From NCBI GenBank assembly GCA_944324365.1, contig CALUWA010000022.1, positions 1 to 32,089 of the forward strand: 32,089 nt of DNA. Reading direction: 5' to 3'. A program made the position numbers and the translations under genes. The DNA comes from Candidatus Gastranaerophilales bacterium (GTDB taxonomy: Bacteria > Cyanobacteriota > Vampirovibrionia > Gastranaerophilales > Gastranaerophilaceae). The notes under the pieces are model-generated. The model saw only the letters and a program-made list of their open reading frames with translations, ran no database searches and was not told the origin of the DNA. Below, one piece after another: positions 1 through 8,168 of this stretch. The first letter of the stretch is position 1. Each line of letters opens with the position of its first letter.

Positions 1-94
1 GTCCTGGCGAGAGCTGCGTTGAGCCGGTCGAGCCGCCAATAATCCAAGAAGCGTCATGTTGATGTACCTCAGGCACTAACATGGGTTATGTAAG
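1..94. repeat. Dispersed intergenic repeat fragment
   Basis: This gene-free stretch shares short exact strings with the non-coding block near 22150-22215. CATGGGTTATGTAAG at 80-94 recurs at 22153-22167, GAGCTGCGTT at 11-20 recurs near 22190, and CCTCAGGCACTAA near 66-78 recurs near 22211. The order of the strings differs between the two sites, so this is a family of shuffled modules rather than one clean copy. No reading frame was recognised here. A short inverted repeat (GCTTG/CAAGC) lies near 145-160, just beyond the stop codon of the minus-strand gene. Confidence 0.55.
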
Positions 95-173
95 TTACAA
101 TTTATTATCTGTAAAATCTTAATTACTTAATTATTTCTCTATAGCTTGCTTCACAAGCAAAAAACAGAATGCC

Positions 174-1178
174 CTACTCCAGCTGCCCGGATTTTTCAAC
201 ATCTTTTATTGAAATATTAAATTTAAACAGATAATACATACCCAAGATTGTTAGAACAATCATTAGAATTGCCTGATGAACAGTTGATATTGCAAGAGTT
301 GTCGATTTTTGTACTCCAAAAATTCCAAGAGCCAAAATATAAGCATACTGATAAGGCCCCAAGAACACAGATGTAGAAGGAATCATTGTCGAGAATGAAG
401 TTAAGCTTATTACAAACAAACTCGCAGCAAAACCAAGTCCCAAATTGAAGCTGTTTATCATCAAAAAAGCAACATAAGCTTCAATCCCCCAAATCACAAA
501 ACTGGATATAAAAGCTATTGAAGAGTATTTCAAACTGTCCAAAACCTCAAAACCTTCCATAAAAGACTTAGAGTATCCGCAAATTTTTTGGACAAAACCT
601 TCTGCCAAATTCGCAAGCTTCTTCGGAAGATAATTCAGTAACTTAATCATCCAATTACAAATTGCATCAATTTTATTGAATTTAAAAATAACATAAAATA
701 CTGCTAAACTACCAATAAACAGGGCTCCTATACTGTATGCAATATTCAAAATCCAGGCATGCTTGCAATACATAAGCACCGCGGCAAGAAGAATTGCGAA
801 AACGCTGATACCATCAAGAGTCCGCTCCAAAATAATTGACCCGAAAACTTTCATTTTCTTTTCGTTTTTAACGGAACCAAGATAATACGCACGATACAAA
901 TCCCCGGCCCTTGCCGGCAAAAAGATGTTTAACATGCTCCCGACAATAAAAATTTCGCCCAGATTGATCCAAGAATAACGAGGGTCATTCATTAATAAAG
1001 CTTTCCAGCGAATTCCACGCAAGAACATTGCAAGGATATACAGAATAACAATCGCCCATAAATTTTTAAAATTAAAATTTTTAAAAGTTATTATAAGCTC
1101 ATGCCAGTTTATTTTATGAAAAATCAGCACCAAAAGTGCTATAGTAACAACTAAAGCTACAATCTTTCTCTTACTCAT
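174..1178 (-). CDS. YbhN/UPF0104 (LPG synthase TM-type) flippase-like membrane protein
   Basis: Integral membrane protein of 334 aa with about eight hydrophobic segments, the first at residues 6-20. It carries motifs of the lysylphosphatidylglycerol-synthase transmembrane/YbhN family: RGIRWK at 54-59, LPARAGDLYRAYYLG at 87-101 and ERTLDG at 118-123. In MprF this domain flips lipids across the membrane. Stand-alone members are usually annotated as flippase-like or hypothetical, so the substrate is unknown. The cytosolic synthase domain is absent. The ATG sits 7 nt after a TGATAAAAT promoter element on the minus strand, with no ribosome binding site, so the message may be leaderless. It is divergent from the thioesterase at 1243, with only 64 bp between the two start codons. 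Confidence 0.85.
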   Translation of the reverse strand: MSKRKIVALVVTIALLVLIFHKINWHELIITFKNFNFKNLWAIVILYILAMFLRGIRWKALLMNDPRYSWINLGEIFIVGSMLNIFLPARAGDLYRAYYLGSVKNEKKMKVFGSIILERTLDGISVFAILLAAVLMYCKHAWILNIAYSIGALFIGSLAVFYVIFKFNKIDAICNWMIKLLNYLPKKLANLAEGFVQKICGYSKSFMEGFEVLDSLKYSSIAFISSFVIWGIEAYVAFLMINSFNLGLGFAASLFVISLTSFSTMIPSTSVFLGPYQYAYILALGIFGVQKSTTLAISTVHQAILMIVLTILGMYYLFKFNISIKDVEKSGQLE

Positions 1179-1185
1179 AGCCAGT

Positions 1186-1236
1186 ATTTTATCACAAACA
1201 AAATGAGTTGCCCATAGAATTTCTCCGTGATATAAT
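1186..1236. promoter_or_regulatory. Divergent pair of extended -10 promoters
   Basis: On the plus strand TGATATAAT (1228-1236) ends 6 nt before the ATG at 1243. On the minus strand TGATAAAAT (1194 down to 1186) ends 7 nt before the ATG at 1178. Neither gene has a Shine-Dalgarno sequence at the proper distance. Transcripts starting about 7 nt after the -10 would begin at or next to the start codon. Seen directly: the motifs and distances. Inferred: leaderless transcription. Confidence 0.65.
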
Positions 1237-1242
1237 CGGGGT

Positions 1243-1668
1243 ATGAAACATATATTTGAACAAAGAGTATTTTATGCGGACACAGACTGCTACGGAGTTG
1301 TTTGGCACGGAGCATATTTAAGATGGCTTGAAAGAGGAAGAGTCGAACTTTGCGAAATGTTCGGTCACGATTTAGCTGAATTAAAAAAGCAGGATATACT
1401 TCTTCCGGTAGTTAATCTAAACATCAGATACAAGATGTCTGCGAAATTGAATGACGAAATTGTTATTGAAACAGAGATTACAAAATTTAACGGGTTTACT
1501 GTTACATTTAAGCAATACATAAAATCAAAAGAAACCGGCAAAACTTATATTGAAGCTGATGTTGATGTAGTTGCAATATCCGATTCAACAGGAAAGTTAT
1601 ACAGAAGAATGCCGGAGAATTTAGCCAGATCTTTTGAGGAGGCACTGGGATGTCTCCAACCCGCCTAA
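1243..1668 (+). CDS. YbgC-like acyl-CoA thioesterase (4HBT hotdog fold)
   Basis: A 141-aa single hotdog domain, the normal length for the YbgC/4-hydroxybenzoyl-CoA thioesterase family. The signature runs from YADTDCYGVVWHGAYLRWLE at 11-30, with D15 at the position of the family's catalytic aspartate, followed by RGRVE. Such enzymes hydrolyse acyl-CoA or acyl-ACP thioesters in the cytoplasm; in E. coli YbgC sits with the Tol-Pal genes, but no tol genes are visible here. Its end overlaps the next gene by 19 nt in another frame, and the RBS of that gene (GAGGAGG, 1636-1642) lies inside it, so the two are probably translationally coupled. Exact substrate cannot be read from the sequence. Confidence 0.88.
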   Translation: MKHIFEQRVFYADTDCYGVVWHGAYLRWLERGRVELCEMFGHDLAELKKQDILLPVVNLNIRYKMSAKLNDEIVIETEITKFNGFTVTFKQYIKSKETGKTYIEADVDVVAISDSTGKLYRRMPENLARSFEEALGCLQPA

Positions 1669-2384
1669 ATAAATATATAGCATCCTCAGGATTATGCTCA
1701 CGCAGAAAAGCCGATGAGCTTATTGAGCAAGGCTGCGTTATGGTTAACGGGAAAAAAGTAACAGAGCTTGGCTATCAGGTTAAAGATAAAGATAAGGTCT
1801 TTGTAAACCAAAAACTTATACATCCGGTTAAGCATCAGTATTACAGATTTTACAAACCTGCAGGATATATTACAACAGCTGACGATGAAAAAGGCCGAAA
1901 AACCATATATGACCTTTTGCCTGAGAGTTTACTAGGGTTAAAACCTGTCGGCAGACTGGATAAGGATTCAACAGGGCTTTTAATCTTAACAAATGACGGG
2001 GATTTAATACAGGAACTTACACATCCTTCGGTTAAAGTGCCGAAAGTTTATCTTGTGCAGGTAGGCGGTTTATTACATCCTCATCAGCTGGAAACTCTTG
2101 CAAAAGGGGTAGAAATTGAACCCGGAAAAATTGCATACGCGGACATAGAAGTTTTAGAGGCCGATAACGAACATACAATGATGCAAATAACCTTATATCA
2201 AGGATTAAATCGGCAAATACGCAAAATGTTTGAATATATAGGTTATGAAGTTAAGTCTTTAAAACGCATTCAGCATGCGACAATTCAGCTCACGGGTTTG
2301 AAACGCGGTGAATTTAAGCCGATAAAGCCTGCCCAAATAAAAGAATTAAGAAATTTCTTAAACAGATTGGCAAAAAAATCATGA
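1650..2384 (+). CDS. rluB: RsuA/RluB-family pseudouridine synthase
   Basis: A 244-aa protein with an N-terminal S4 RNA-binding domain (about 1-55) and an RsuA-type catalytic domain. The catalytic aspartate is D104 in GRLDKDSTGLLILTNDGDL, and the C-terminal motif QGLNRQIRKMF is also present. Family members convert one uridine in 16S or 23S rRNA to pseudouridine. The length and S4 domain fit RluB (23S, near U2605) better than RluE, but RsuA-like specificity cannot be excluded. The ATG at 1650 is chosen because GAGGAGG lies 7 nt upstream. The stop overlaps the coaE start by 4 nt (ATGA), so this is a coupled operon. Confidence 0.9.
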   Translation: MSPTRLNKYIASSGLCSRRKADELIEQGCVMVNGKKVTELGYQVKDKDKVFVNQKLIHPVKHQYYRFYKPAGYITTADDEKGRKTIYDLLPESLLGLKPVGRLDKDSTGLLILTNDGDLIQELTHPSVKVPKVYLVQVGGLLHPHQLETLAKGVEIEPGKIAYADIEVLEADNEHTMMQITLYQGLNRQIRKMFEYIGYEVKSLKRIQHATIQLTGLKRGEFKPIKPAQIKELRNFLNRLAKKS

Positions 2385-2962
2385 TAAAAGTTGCATTGAC
2401 AGGAAACATTGCATCCGGCAAATCCACAGTTCAGAAAATCCTTGAAGATAAAGGATATAAAGTTTTGGACACAGACAAAACGGGTCATATACTGCTTGAT
2501 ACCATGCCGGAAATAAAAGAAGCCTTTAAAGATTACGATATCTTAAATTCGGAGGGTTTAATTGACCGCGATAAACTGGGTAAAATTGTTTTTTCAACTC
2601 CAGCATTAAAACAAAAGCTTGAGAGCATAATTCATCCGGCGATAAAGGATAATATTTTGCAGTTCTTTGACCAAAACAAAAGCGAAAATGCTGTATTTGT
2701 TAGCATTCCGCTTTTATTTGAGTCTGATATGAGAGATATATTTGATAAAGCTGTTCTTATTTATACGGATGATTTCACACGAAAAGAGAGATTAATATTG
2801 AGGAATAACTATACTCCCGAGTATGCCGAGCTTCGAATGAAAGCCCAGATACCGCAGGATGAAAAAAAACTTTTATGTGATGATATTATATTCAATAATG
2901 GAACCCTTTCTGATCTTGAAAACTCTGTTGAAGAATTTCTTCACCGTGTATTTATGCGCTAA
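2381..2962 (+). CDS. coaE: Dephospho-CoA kinase
   Basis: A 193-aa P-loop kinase with GNIASGKST (residues 8-16) as Walker A, then DTDKTGH and the IIHPAIK and SIPLLFES segments typical of CoaE. It catalyses the last step of coenzyme A synthesis, phosphorylating the 3'-OH of dephospho-CoA. The length is normal. It starts on the ATGA overlap with the pseudouridine synthase gene, and its last 11 bp overlap tail-to-tail with the minus-strand gene ending at 2952. No terminator hairpin was seen between these convergent genes. Confidence 0.95.
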   Translation: MIKVALTGNIASGKSTVQKILEDKGYKVLDTDKTGHILLDTMPEIKEAFKDYDILNSEGLIDRDKLGKIVFSTPALKQKLESIIHPAIKDNILQFFDQNKSENAVFVSIPLLFESDMRDIFDKAVLIYTDDFTRKERLILRNNYTPEYAELRMKAQIPQDEKKLLCDDIIFNNGTLSDLENSVEEFLHRVFMR

Positions 2963-3755
2963 CCGGCACAAATACACTCATATTTGAAGATTTTTTAATA
3001 TTATTATTTATAAAGTCGCTTGCGGCCTTGCCGTTTCCGAGAGTAATTTCGACATGCCCGTATTTTGAACTGTAGCCGGCATCTCCGCGCTGATATACCA
3101 GAACACATCCGGCAGGAAGATTTTTTACATCAACACTGTTTACATCAACTTCCTTAAAGTGCGGATTATTTCTCAAACTGTCACGCAATTCCCAGGCATC
3201 ACCGCGCTTGCCGACGATGCCGAGACGTTCCATTGCATTGCTTACGTATTTTGCACAATATCCCGTAGAACTGCTTTCTGCATGGGCAGCAACATCTTTT
3301 GCAAGCTTTTTAGCTAATTTCTTGTTATAACCGGCCTCTTTTAGAGATTTGAACTTAACTGACGTGTCAAACTTGTAATTTGACAAATCAAGAGAGGATT
3401 TCTTTTTAGTTGTTATTTTTGGCAAAGTCAGTTTTGGAAGAGTAAAAGTCGGCATGACGAAAGTCGGCATTACAAAACTTGAAAAATCAGGAAGAAATGA
3501 TGAGAAATCCATCATAGGCTGCATCACCGGCATTGAAGACAAAGTAAAATTATTAAAATACATATTACTGTCAAATAAAGCCGGAGAATTTATACCGCCG
3601 TAAGAAGGAGAAAAACTAAACAGCGGCTCATAGGAATAAGTATGAAAAGATTTGGCAGGCATTGCTGTCAACGCCCCAAAAGCAGGTGTAAAGTAAGATT
3701 TACTCATATCCACACTAAACTGCTTTATATGTCTGTCAAAACTTAAGCTGTCCAA
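2952..3755 (-). CDS. CHAP/NlpC-P60-like Cys-His hydrolase domain protein, TTG start
   Basis: A 267-aa protein without an evident signal peptide. Residues 1-120 are low complexity, rich in Ser, Phe, Pro and Met, with a repetitive MPTF/LPK stretch at about 96-115. The C-terminal part resembles a CHAP or NlpC/P60 papain-like fold: C167 in TGYCAKYVSNAMERLG, then GCVLVYQRGDAG, then H234 in YGHVEI, with E236 or D247 as a possible third polar residue. Such domains cut peptidoglycan cross-links or act as amidases. The start codon is TTG at 3755, supported by AAGGGG 8 nt upstream; the next ATG (3707) has no RBS. Function and secretion route are uncertain; the fold assignment rests on motif spacing only. 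Confidence 0.6.
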   Translation of the reverse strand: MDSLSFDRHIKQFSVDMSKSYFTPAFGALTAMPAKSFHTYSYEPLFSFSPSYGGINSPALFDSNMYFNNFTLSSMPVMQPMMDFSSFLPDFSSFVMPTFVMPTFTLPKLTLPKITTKKKSSLDLSNYKFDTSVKFKSLKEAGYNKKLAKKLAKDVAAHAESSSTGYCAKYVSNAMERLGIVGKRGDAWELRDSLRNNPHFKEVDVNSVDVKNLPAGCVLVYQRGDAGYSSKYGHVEITLGNGKAASDFINNNIKKSSNMSVFVPVSA

Positions 3756-3962
3756 ATTAATAACCCCTTAGATTTCTTTATTTCCCCTGTATATTTATAT
3801 AAAGAAAATTTTTTGAGAAGAATTGCGCCATATTAAAAAAAAGTTACAAAAATAAATCATCCTGCCATCTAATACATTTAGAGGATATTTTGTGCAATAA
3901 GTAAAGTTTGAAAAATATTCGGTCGAAAAAGGATTTATACACATTTTATTTGGAGCTCATAA

Positions 3963-5630
3963 ATGTCAGAACAAATTTTGATACAGCCTGCACAATTAAA
4001 TAGCAGCGAGAAAACAGAAAAAGCACGCAAATTTCTTGAACAAGCAAGAATTTGTCATGAAAAATATCTCATAAAAAAAGACAATACGGATTTGCAGGAT
4101 GCAATAAACCATTATATAGATGCGGTCAAATACGATCCGACTATCCCGGAAACATATTACCGCCTTGCGACTTTAATGTGGGAACAAGGCCAGATAAGTA
4201 TTCATGCCGCAATAGATCAATGCAAAACCGCTGTATCACTTGCACCTGACAATATGAATGCCCATTTGTATGCCGGATTTTTTATGCAGATGGCGGAAAA
4301 TTACCCTGAAGCAGTTGAAGAATTTAAATCCGCAATAAAAACAGGGAAACTCAAATCGGCACGTCCAAGACTTGTCATGTCGCAGGCAATTCTGCAAAAA
4401 ATTAATTCAAGTGAAGGCACTGCAAATGACTATATAAGATTTTTATATTACTTCCTGTCCGGCAGCATAATGCTGGCATGGGACAGACCATGCTTAAAAA
4501 TGTTCTACAAACGCATGGCAGACGATTTTTCTGTCTTTACATACAATACAGTAGGGAATTTCCTTGAAAAATTTAAAATGTATGATAAAGCAGAAAACCT
4601 TTACCGGCAGGCTGTAACAGATACAAATCATGCCCAGCTTTTCTACGATAAAATGGGCGATATTGCATTGAAGAATAATCAAATAGACTTATGCGCAGAT
4701 TGTTACAGAAAGGTTCTTGAATCAAATCCGCTCAATCGTGAAGTTTTGGTGAAGTTGGCAACTGTGTTACAGACTTATTTTCCGGAAAACACCACAGAAA
4801 CAATCGAATGTTACGAAAAACTTCTGGAATTTGATACAGATACCGCGGCAATTTACTATGAACTCGGACATTTGTACTTAAGAAGAGAGGACAAAATCAA
4901 TTCAATAAGCGCCTTCAAACTTGCATACGAAAGGGAGCCAGAAAATCCGTATTATAACAATTCCCTGGCATATGCCTACTCGCGTGCACAATTGTATGAT
5001 GAAGCAATTGAACACTACCAAAAAGCTATTGCCCTAAATCCGGATAACGAATGGACATCTATTGTATGCCAAGCACTCGGCTCGATTTATGCAGAATCCA
5101 AGGGGAATATTGAGGCAGCCGTTGCAACATATCAAGCTGGAATTATCCTAAGCCCTGACAACTATGATTTGTATATAGCACTCGGAGATACGCATATGGC
5201 CGAATATGATTTGGACAAAGCTATAAAAGCATACTGCGATGCAATACTCGTGGATCCCGAAAATTACAGAGCATATTCAAAGGCCGGGATAGCTTTATAT
5301 GAAAAGGATTATGTAGAAGAAGCCCTTGTTGCATATCACAAAGCTATTGAACTTAATCCTGAAAATGCCTATGCCCAAAATAACCTCGGGATTTTATACC
5401 TCGACGGGTTATATGATGCGGAGGAAGCATTAGAATATTTTGAAGAAGCAATTTCACTAGATCCGAATTACACACTTGCATATTTTAACGCAGGACGTGC
5501 CAGCCAGGAAATGGGTTTCACAAACGATGCCGCAAATTACTATCAAATGGCAATTGATTTAAACAAAGAAACCCACGAGCTTGACGAAGAAGATATCATG
5601 AAAAGGCTTAGAAAACTGTTTGAAGTATAA
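3963..5630 (+). CDS. Large tetratricopeptide (TPR) repeat protein
   Basis: A 555-aa soluble protein built almost entirely of TPR units, the helix-turn-helix repeats that form scaffolds for protein-protein contacts. Clear consecutive 34-residue units run through the second half, for example those around AIEHYQKAIALNPDN, AIKAYCDAILVDPENY, ALVAYHKAIELNPENA and ALEYFEEAISLDPNY. The middle, near 150-180, is less regular and may be an insert. There is no signal peptide, membrane segment or catalytic domain. GGAG at about 3953 gives a RBS for the ATG at 3963. Partner and process are unknown; it stands alone between an envelope-hydrolase-like gene and a glycosyltransferase operon. Confidence 0.85.
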   Translation: MSEQILIQPAQLNSSEKTEKARKFLEQARICHEKYLIKKDNTDLQDAINHYIDAVKYDPTIPETYYRLATLMWEQGQISIHAAIDQCKTAVSLAPDNMNAHLYAGFFMQMAENYPEAVEEFKSAIKTGKLKSARPRLVMSQAILQKINSSEGTANDYIRFLYYFLSGSIMLAWDRPCLKMFYKRMADDFSVFTYNTVGNFLEKFKMYDKAENLYRQAVTDTNHAQLFYDKMGDIALKNNQIDLCADCYRKVLESNPLNREVLVKLATVLQTYFPENTTETIECYEKLLEFDTDTAAIYYELGHLYLRREDKINSISAFKLAYEREPENPYYNNSLAYAYSRAQLYDEAIEHYQKAIALNPDNEWTSIVCQALGSIYAESKGNIEAAVATYQAGIILSPDNYDLYIALGDTHMAEYDLDKAIKAYCDAILVDPENYRAYSKAGIALYEKDYVEEALVAYHKAIELNPENAYAQNNLGILYLDGLYDAEEALEYFEEAISLDPNYTLAYFNAGRASQEMGFTNDAANYYQMAIDLNKETHELDEEDIMKRLRKLFEV

Positions 5631-5705
5631 AACTACATCAAATAGATGAGATTAATACAAAAAGCTAAAGATTAGAAAATCAAAACCGTAAATTAATATA
5701 TAAGA

Positions 5706-5778
5706 TATGAGAAACGCTAAGTTTTTCATACCTCCTCCCCAAGTCTGGTAGCCGTTCTGAAAAAGACGGCTTTTTTTT
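5706..5778 (+). ncRNA. Candidate Yfr1-like small RNA
   Basis: Seen: a 9-bp hairpin (5706-5714 with 5722-5730, one G-T wobble), an unpaired C-rich stretch CCTCCTCCCCAAG from 5731, and a terminator hairpin (5750-5755 with 5766-5771) running into eight T. A TAATAT box lies at 5694-5699, about 7 nt before the first stem; no good -35 is visible. Two hairpins flanking an unpaired CUCCUC-type segment is the layout of cyanobacterial Yfr1, which base-pairs with ribosome binding sites. The primary motif is not identical to that of Yfr1. It could instead be only the 3' UTR of the TPR gene, which ends at 5630. Confidence 0.4.
5750..5778 (+). terminator. Rho-independent terminator after the TPR gene
   Basis: AGCCGT (5750-5755) pairs with ACGGCT (5766-5771) around a 10-nt loop, followed by eight T (5771-5778). 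It lies 120 nt past the TPR stop codon. Confidence 0.85.
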
Positions 5779-5793
5779 GTGTAAAAAAGAAAA

Positions 5794-5862
5794 AGCGGGA
5801 AAGAGTTCCCGCTGTGAAGAATGTTCCGCGCAATGCGGAAATCTTCGATTTTTTGAGTTAAA
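5794..5862. repeat. Twin-hairpin element, copy 1
   Basis: First hairpin: AGCGGGAA (5794-5801) with TTCCCGCT (5806-5813). Second: GAAGA (5816-5820) with TCTTC (5842-5846), enclosing TTCCGC (5824-5829) with GCGGAA (5835-5840). The plus strand continues into a T run (5849-5854) and the minus strand into a T run after the first hairpin, so it can terminate in both directions. It lies directly beyond the stop codon of the minus-strand glycosyltransferase. A second copy at 8499-8568 keeps the outer stems and changes the inner stem with compensation. Confidence 0.8.
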
Positions 5863-5864
5863 AT

Positions 5865-6935
5865 CTATTTTCTACGAACCTTAAGTTTTACTCCCAGCAA
5901 AGTTACTACTTTATGGTTATTTATATTTTTGAAGGATATTACATTCTCCAAAAATGAATTTATATGCATTGTTTTGCGCCAAAATTTTTCAGGGTCGTTT
6001 ATTATAAGGTACAAATTCTTGTAATTCTTTTCGCCAAGATATTCTTTATCTATTTCTCCGTTATTAAATGGTTTTGAGAATTCTTCTGCAAAAATTTTTA
6101 AAAATTCTTTTTTTAATTTTTTATCCAGACGGTAATATGTAAAGATGAAAGTATCATATTTTCGGTAATAATAAGCCTGAATATAGTGTTCAATCACCTC
6201 TTTATTAGATTCCATAAATCTCTTTATATAATCACATTCAGTCTTTGCCATAGACATTTTTGACTTGTTATGTACAGATGACGACATATTGTCCATTCTG
6301 TAGCAGTAATACGCCTCGTTTATAAAATAACAGCTTTTAGCAAGCGAAAACACCTGGAAATGGAAGCCGTTATCTTGATATGAGGCTCCCGGGGTTTCAT
6401 TATGCATTATTTTGTTTTTTTCAATAAATTCACGGTTATATATTCCGCTCCAGTTGAACATCAGAAATTTAAATATCTCCGGACTGTTTAACGGAGATAA
6501 CACCTTGTTATAATATTTTTCGTTTTGGGTTAATGAAGCATATACAAGATTTTTACCAAAAACCTGAAACGAGTCAGACTTCACAAAATCTACTTTGTAT
6601 TTTTCGGCAGTTTCATATAAAACCCGATACATATTTGGCTTTATAAAATCATCGGGCTCAACTATCCCGATATATTTTCCATGCGAAAGACTTATGCCTA
6701 AATTCATTGAATGACCGTAGCCGGTATTTTCTTTATGAATTACTCTTATTCGTTTATCTTTTGAAGCATATTCATCCAGTATCTTGCCGGATTTGTCCGT
6801 TGAGCCGTCATCAATACAGATTATTTCGATGTCCTCCAATGTCTGGGTTATAACAGATTCCATACATTGTCTTATATATTTTTCTACATTATATGTCGGT
6901 ATTACTATCGATACCGCCGGGGTATTACTAACCAT
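5865..6935 (-). CDS. GT2-family glycosyltransferase
   Basis: A 356-aa protein with an N-terminal GT-A domain: VSIVIPTYNVEKYI near 8-21, the nucleotide-binding DDGSTD at 42-47, and EPDD at 93-96 in the position of the DXD metal motif. The central part contains a YQDNGFHFQ segment typical of GT2 acceptor regions. It would transfer a sugar from a nucleotide-sugar to a cell-surface glycan; donor and acceptor cannot be read. The tail (HKVVTLLGVKLKVRRK) is shared with the upstream paralogue and with the remnant at 8535-8630. Its start overlaps the end of the upstream glycosyltransferase gene by 8 nt, so the two are cotranscribed. The twin-hairpin element follows immediately. Confidence 0.9.
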   Translation of the reverse strand: MVSNTPAVSIVIPTYNVEKYIRQCMESVITQTLEDIEIICIDDGSTDKSGKILDEYASKDKRIRVIHKENTGYGHSMNLGISLSHGKYIGIVEPDDFIKPNMYRVLYETAEKYKVDFVKSDSFQVFGKNLVYASLTQNEKYYNKVLSPLNSPEIFKFLMFNWSGIYNREFIEKNKIMHNETPGASYQDNGFHFQVFSLAKSCYFINEAYYCYRMDNMSSSVHNKSKMSMAKTECDYIKRFMESNKEVIEHYIQAYYYRKYDTFIFTYYRLDKKLKKEFLKIFAEEFSKPFNNGEIDKEYLGEKNYKNLYLIINDPEKFWRKTMHINSFLENVISFKNINNHKVVTLLGVKLKVRRK

Positions 6936-8022
6936 TTGCTCTCCTTATCTTTAGTTTTAGGCCTAATATTGTACATACCTTATGAGATTTATCTATTGAA
7001 TTTTTCAATGAAAAGATTTTCTGCAGAATATTGTCATATAATTGCATTTCTTTATGTGCTATTTTCCTGCAAGTACTCCAATTATTATTTGTCAGATAAG
7101 CATTACATAATATCATTTCTTCCTTACCGTACAAATAGTTCAAACCTTCAAGATAAGTTCTTATCTTTTGAAATAATTCATCCCTATAATTTTCAGGAAT
7201 AGTTTGCAGATGCCAATATGAAAAAGTAAGAAAATAATTAACAAAACTTTTTTCAAATATTTTAAATTTTTTATTACCAAGTAATTCCTGACGTAACAAC
7301 TCCATAGAAGTAATAAAAGCATCAGGTGCCGATACCCGGCTTGAAGAGACAGAACCTGATAATCCTATCCGGTGGGTAATTAAAATTTTATCAATACAAG
7401 AAATTCTTTCAGCAGAAATTAATGATTTATACACAAAAAAAGTATCCTCGGAATTTGATAAATTTGGAAATACTATTTCGTTGTCAACCAAAAGTTTTCG
7501 TTTAAACAATTTATCCCAAGGCCACCCTACACAAAATTGAAAAATATAATCCGAAATATCTAAATTGCTAAAAAAGACCTTGTCAGGTAAAAGTCTTGTA
7601 TTAATACAATCAGGAATATCACTGCATTTTCCGGTTTTGACATTATAGTTCCGTCCTCGGCAAATACAAACATCTAAATTATATTTTACACATTGTTCAA
7701 ACATATCCTCTAAAGCCGTACTGCATAGGTAATCATCTGAATCAATAAAATAAATATATTCACCGGTTGCATTTAAAAGTCCTTTATTTCTCGCAGTCCC
7801 CGGGCCGCTGTTTTCCTGAGTTATAACATGTATCCGGGTATCGTTATTTGCAAATTCATTTAAAATTTGTTCCGACCCATCCGTCGACCCGTCGTTTACA
7901 CAAATTATCTCTATATCTTTAAACGTCTGGTTTACAACACTATCCAGACATTGCGCAAGATATTTTTCTACATTGTAAACTGGGATTATTACAGATATTT
8001 TCGGATTGTTCATATGGTCCAT
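6928..8022 (-). CDS. GT2-family glycosyltransferase
   Basis: A 364-aa paralogue of the downstream gene: ISVIIPVYNVEKYLAQCLDS near 9-28, NDGSTD at 43-48, GTARNKGL at 75-82 and DSDD at 94-97 as DXD motif, then SEDTFF in the acceptor region. The C-terminal tail HKVCTILGLKLKIRR matches the neighbour. It is the first gene of a two-gene operon, probably for decoration of a surface polysaccharide. The first ATG (8022) has no clear RBS; a second ATG lies 9 nt downstream (8013). A perfect inverted repeat (8045-8060) lies 22 bp upstream, between this operon and the divergent XRE regulator. Sugar specificity is unknown. Confidence 0.9.
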   Translation of the reverse strand: MDHMNNPKISVIIPVYNVEKYLAQCLDSVVNQTFKDIEIICVNDGSTDGSEQILNEFANNDTRIHVITQENSGPGTARNKGLLNATGEYIYFIDSDDYLCSTALEDMFEQCVKYNLDVCICRGRNYNVKTGKCSDIPDCINTRLLPDKVFFSNLDISDYIFQFCVGWPWDKLFKRKLLVDNEIVFPNLSNSEDTFFVYKSLISAERISCIDKILITHRIGLSGSVSSSRVSAPDAFITSMELLRQELLGNKKFKIFEKSFVNYFLTFSYWHLQTIPENYRDELFQKIRTYLEGLNYLYGKEEMILCNAYLTNNNWSTCRKIAHKEMQLYDNILQKIFSLKNSIDKSHKVCTILGLKLKIRRANG

Positions 8023-8044
8023 TTATTCGACTTTATCTAACAAT

Positions 8045-8060
8045 ATGTGATAAATCACAT
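8045..8060. promoter_or_regulatory. Perfect inverted repeat, possible operator
   Basis: ATGTGAT and ATCACAT form 7-bp arms separated by AA. It sits between the divergent glycosyltransferase operon and the XRE-type regulator gene at 8169. The half-sites recall CRP/FNR-type sites but the 4-nt spacing between TGTGA and TCACA is shorter than the CRP consensus. The binding protein is unknown; the adjacent XRE protein is one candidate. Confidence 0.5.
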
Positions 8061-8168
8061 CAATTTCTTTACTTATTCATGTCATAAATTAACATATTTG
8101 TCAATAATAAATTGGCGAATATTAACATTATTTGCCCGCGTGTAAAATAGGTAAAATAAAGAGGTATT

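Noticed and set aside
6867-7202. Plus-strand frame of 111 codons across the junction of the two glycosyltransferases
   Set aside because: It is the antisense shadow of two well-supported genes and has no RBS or recognisable domain.
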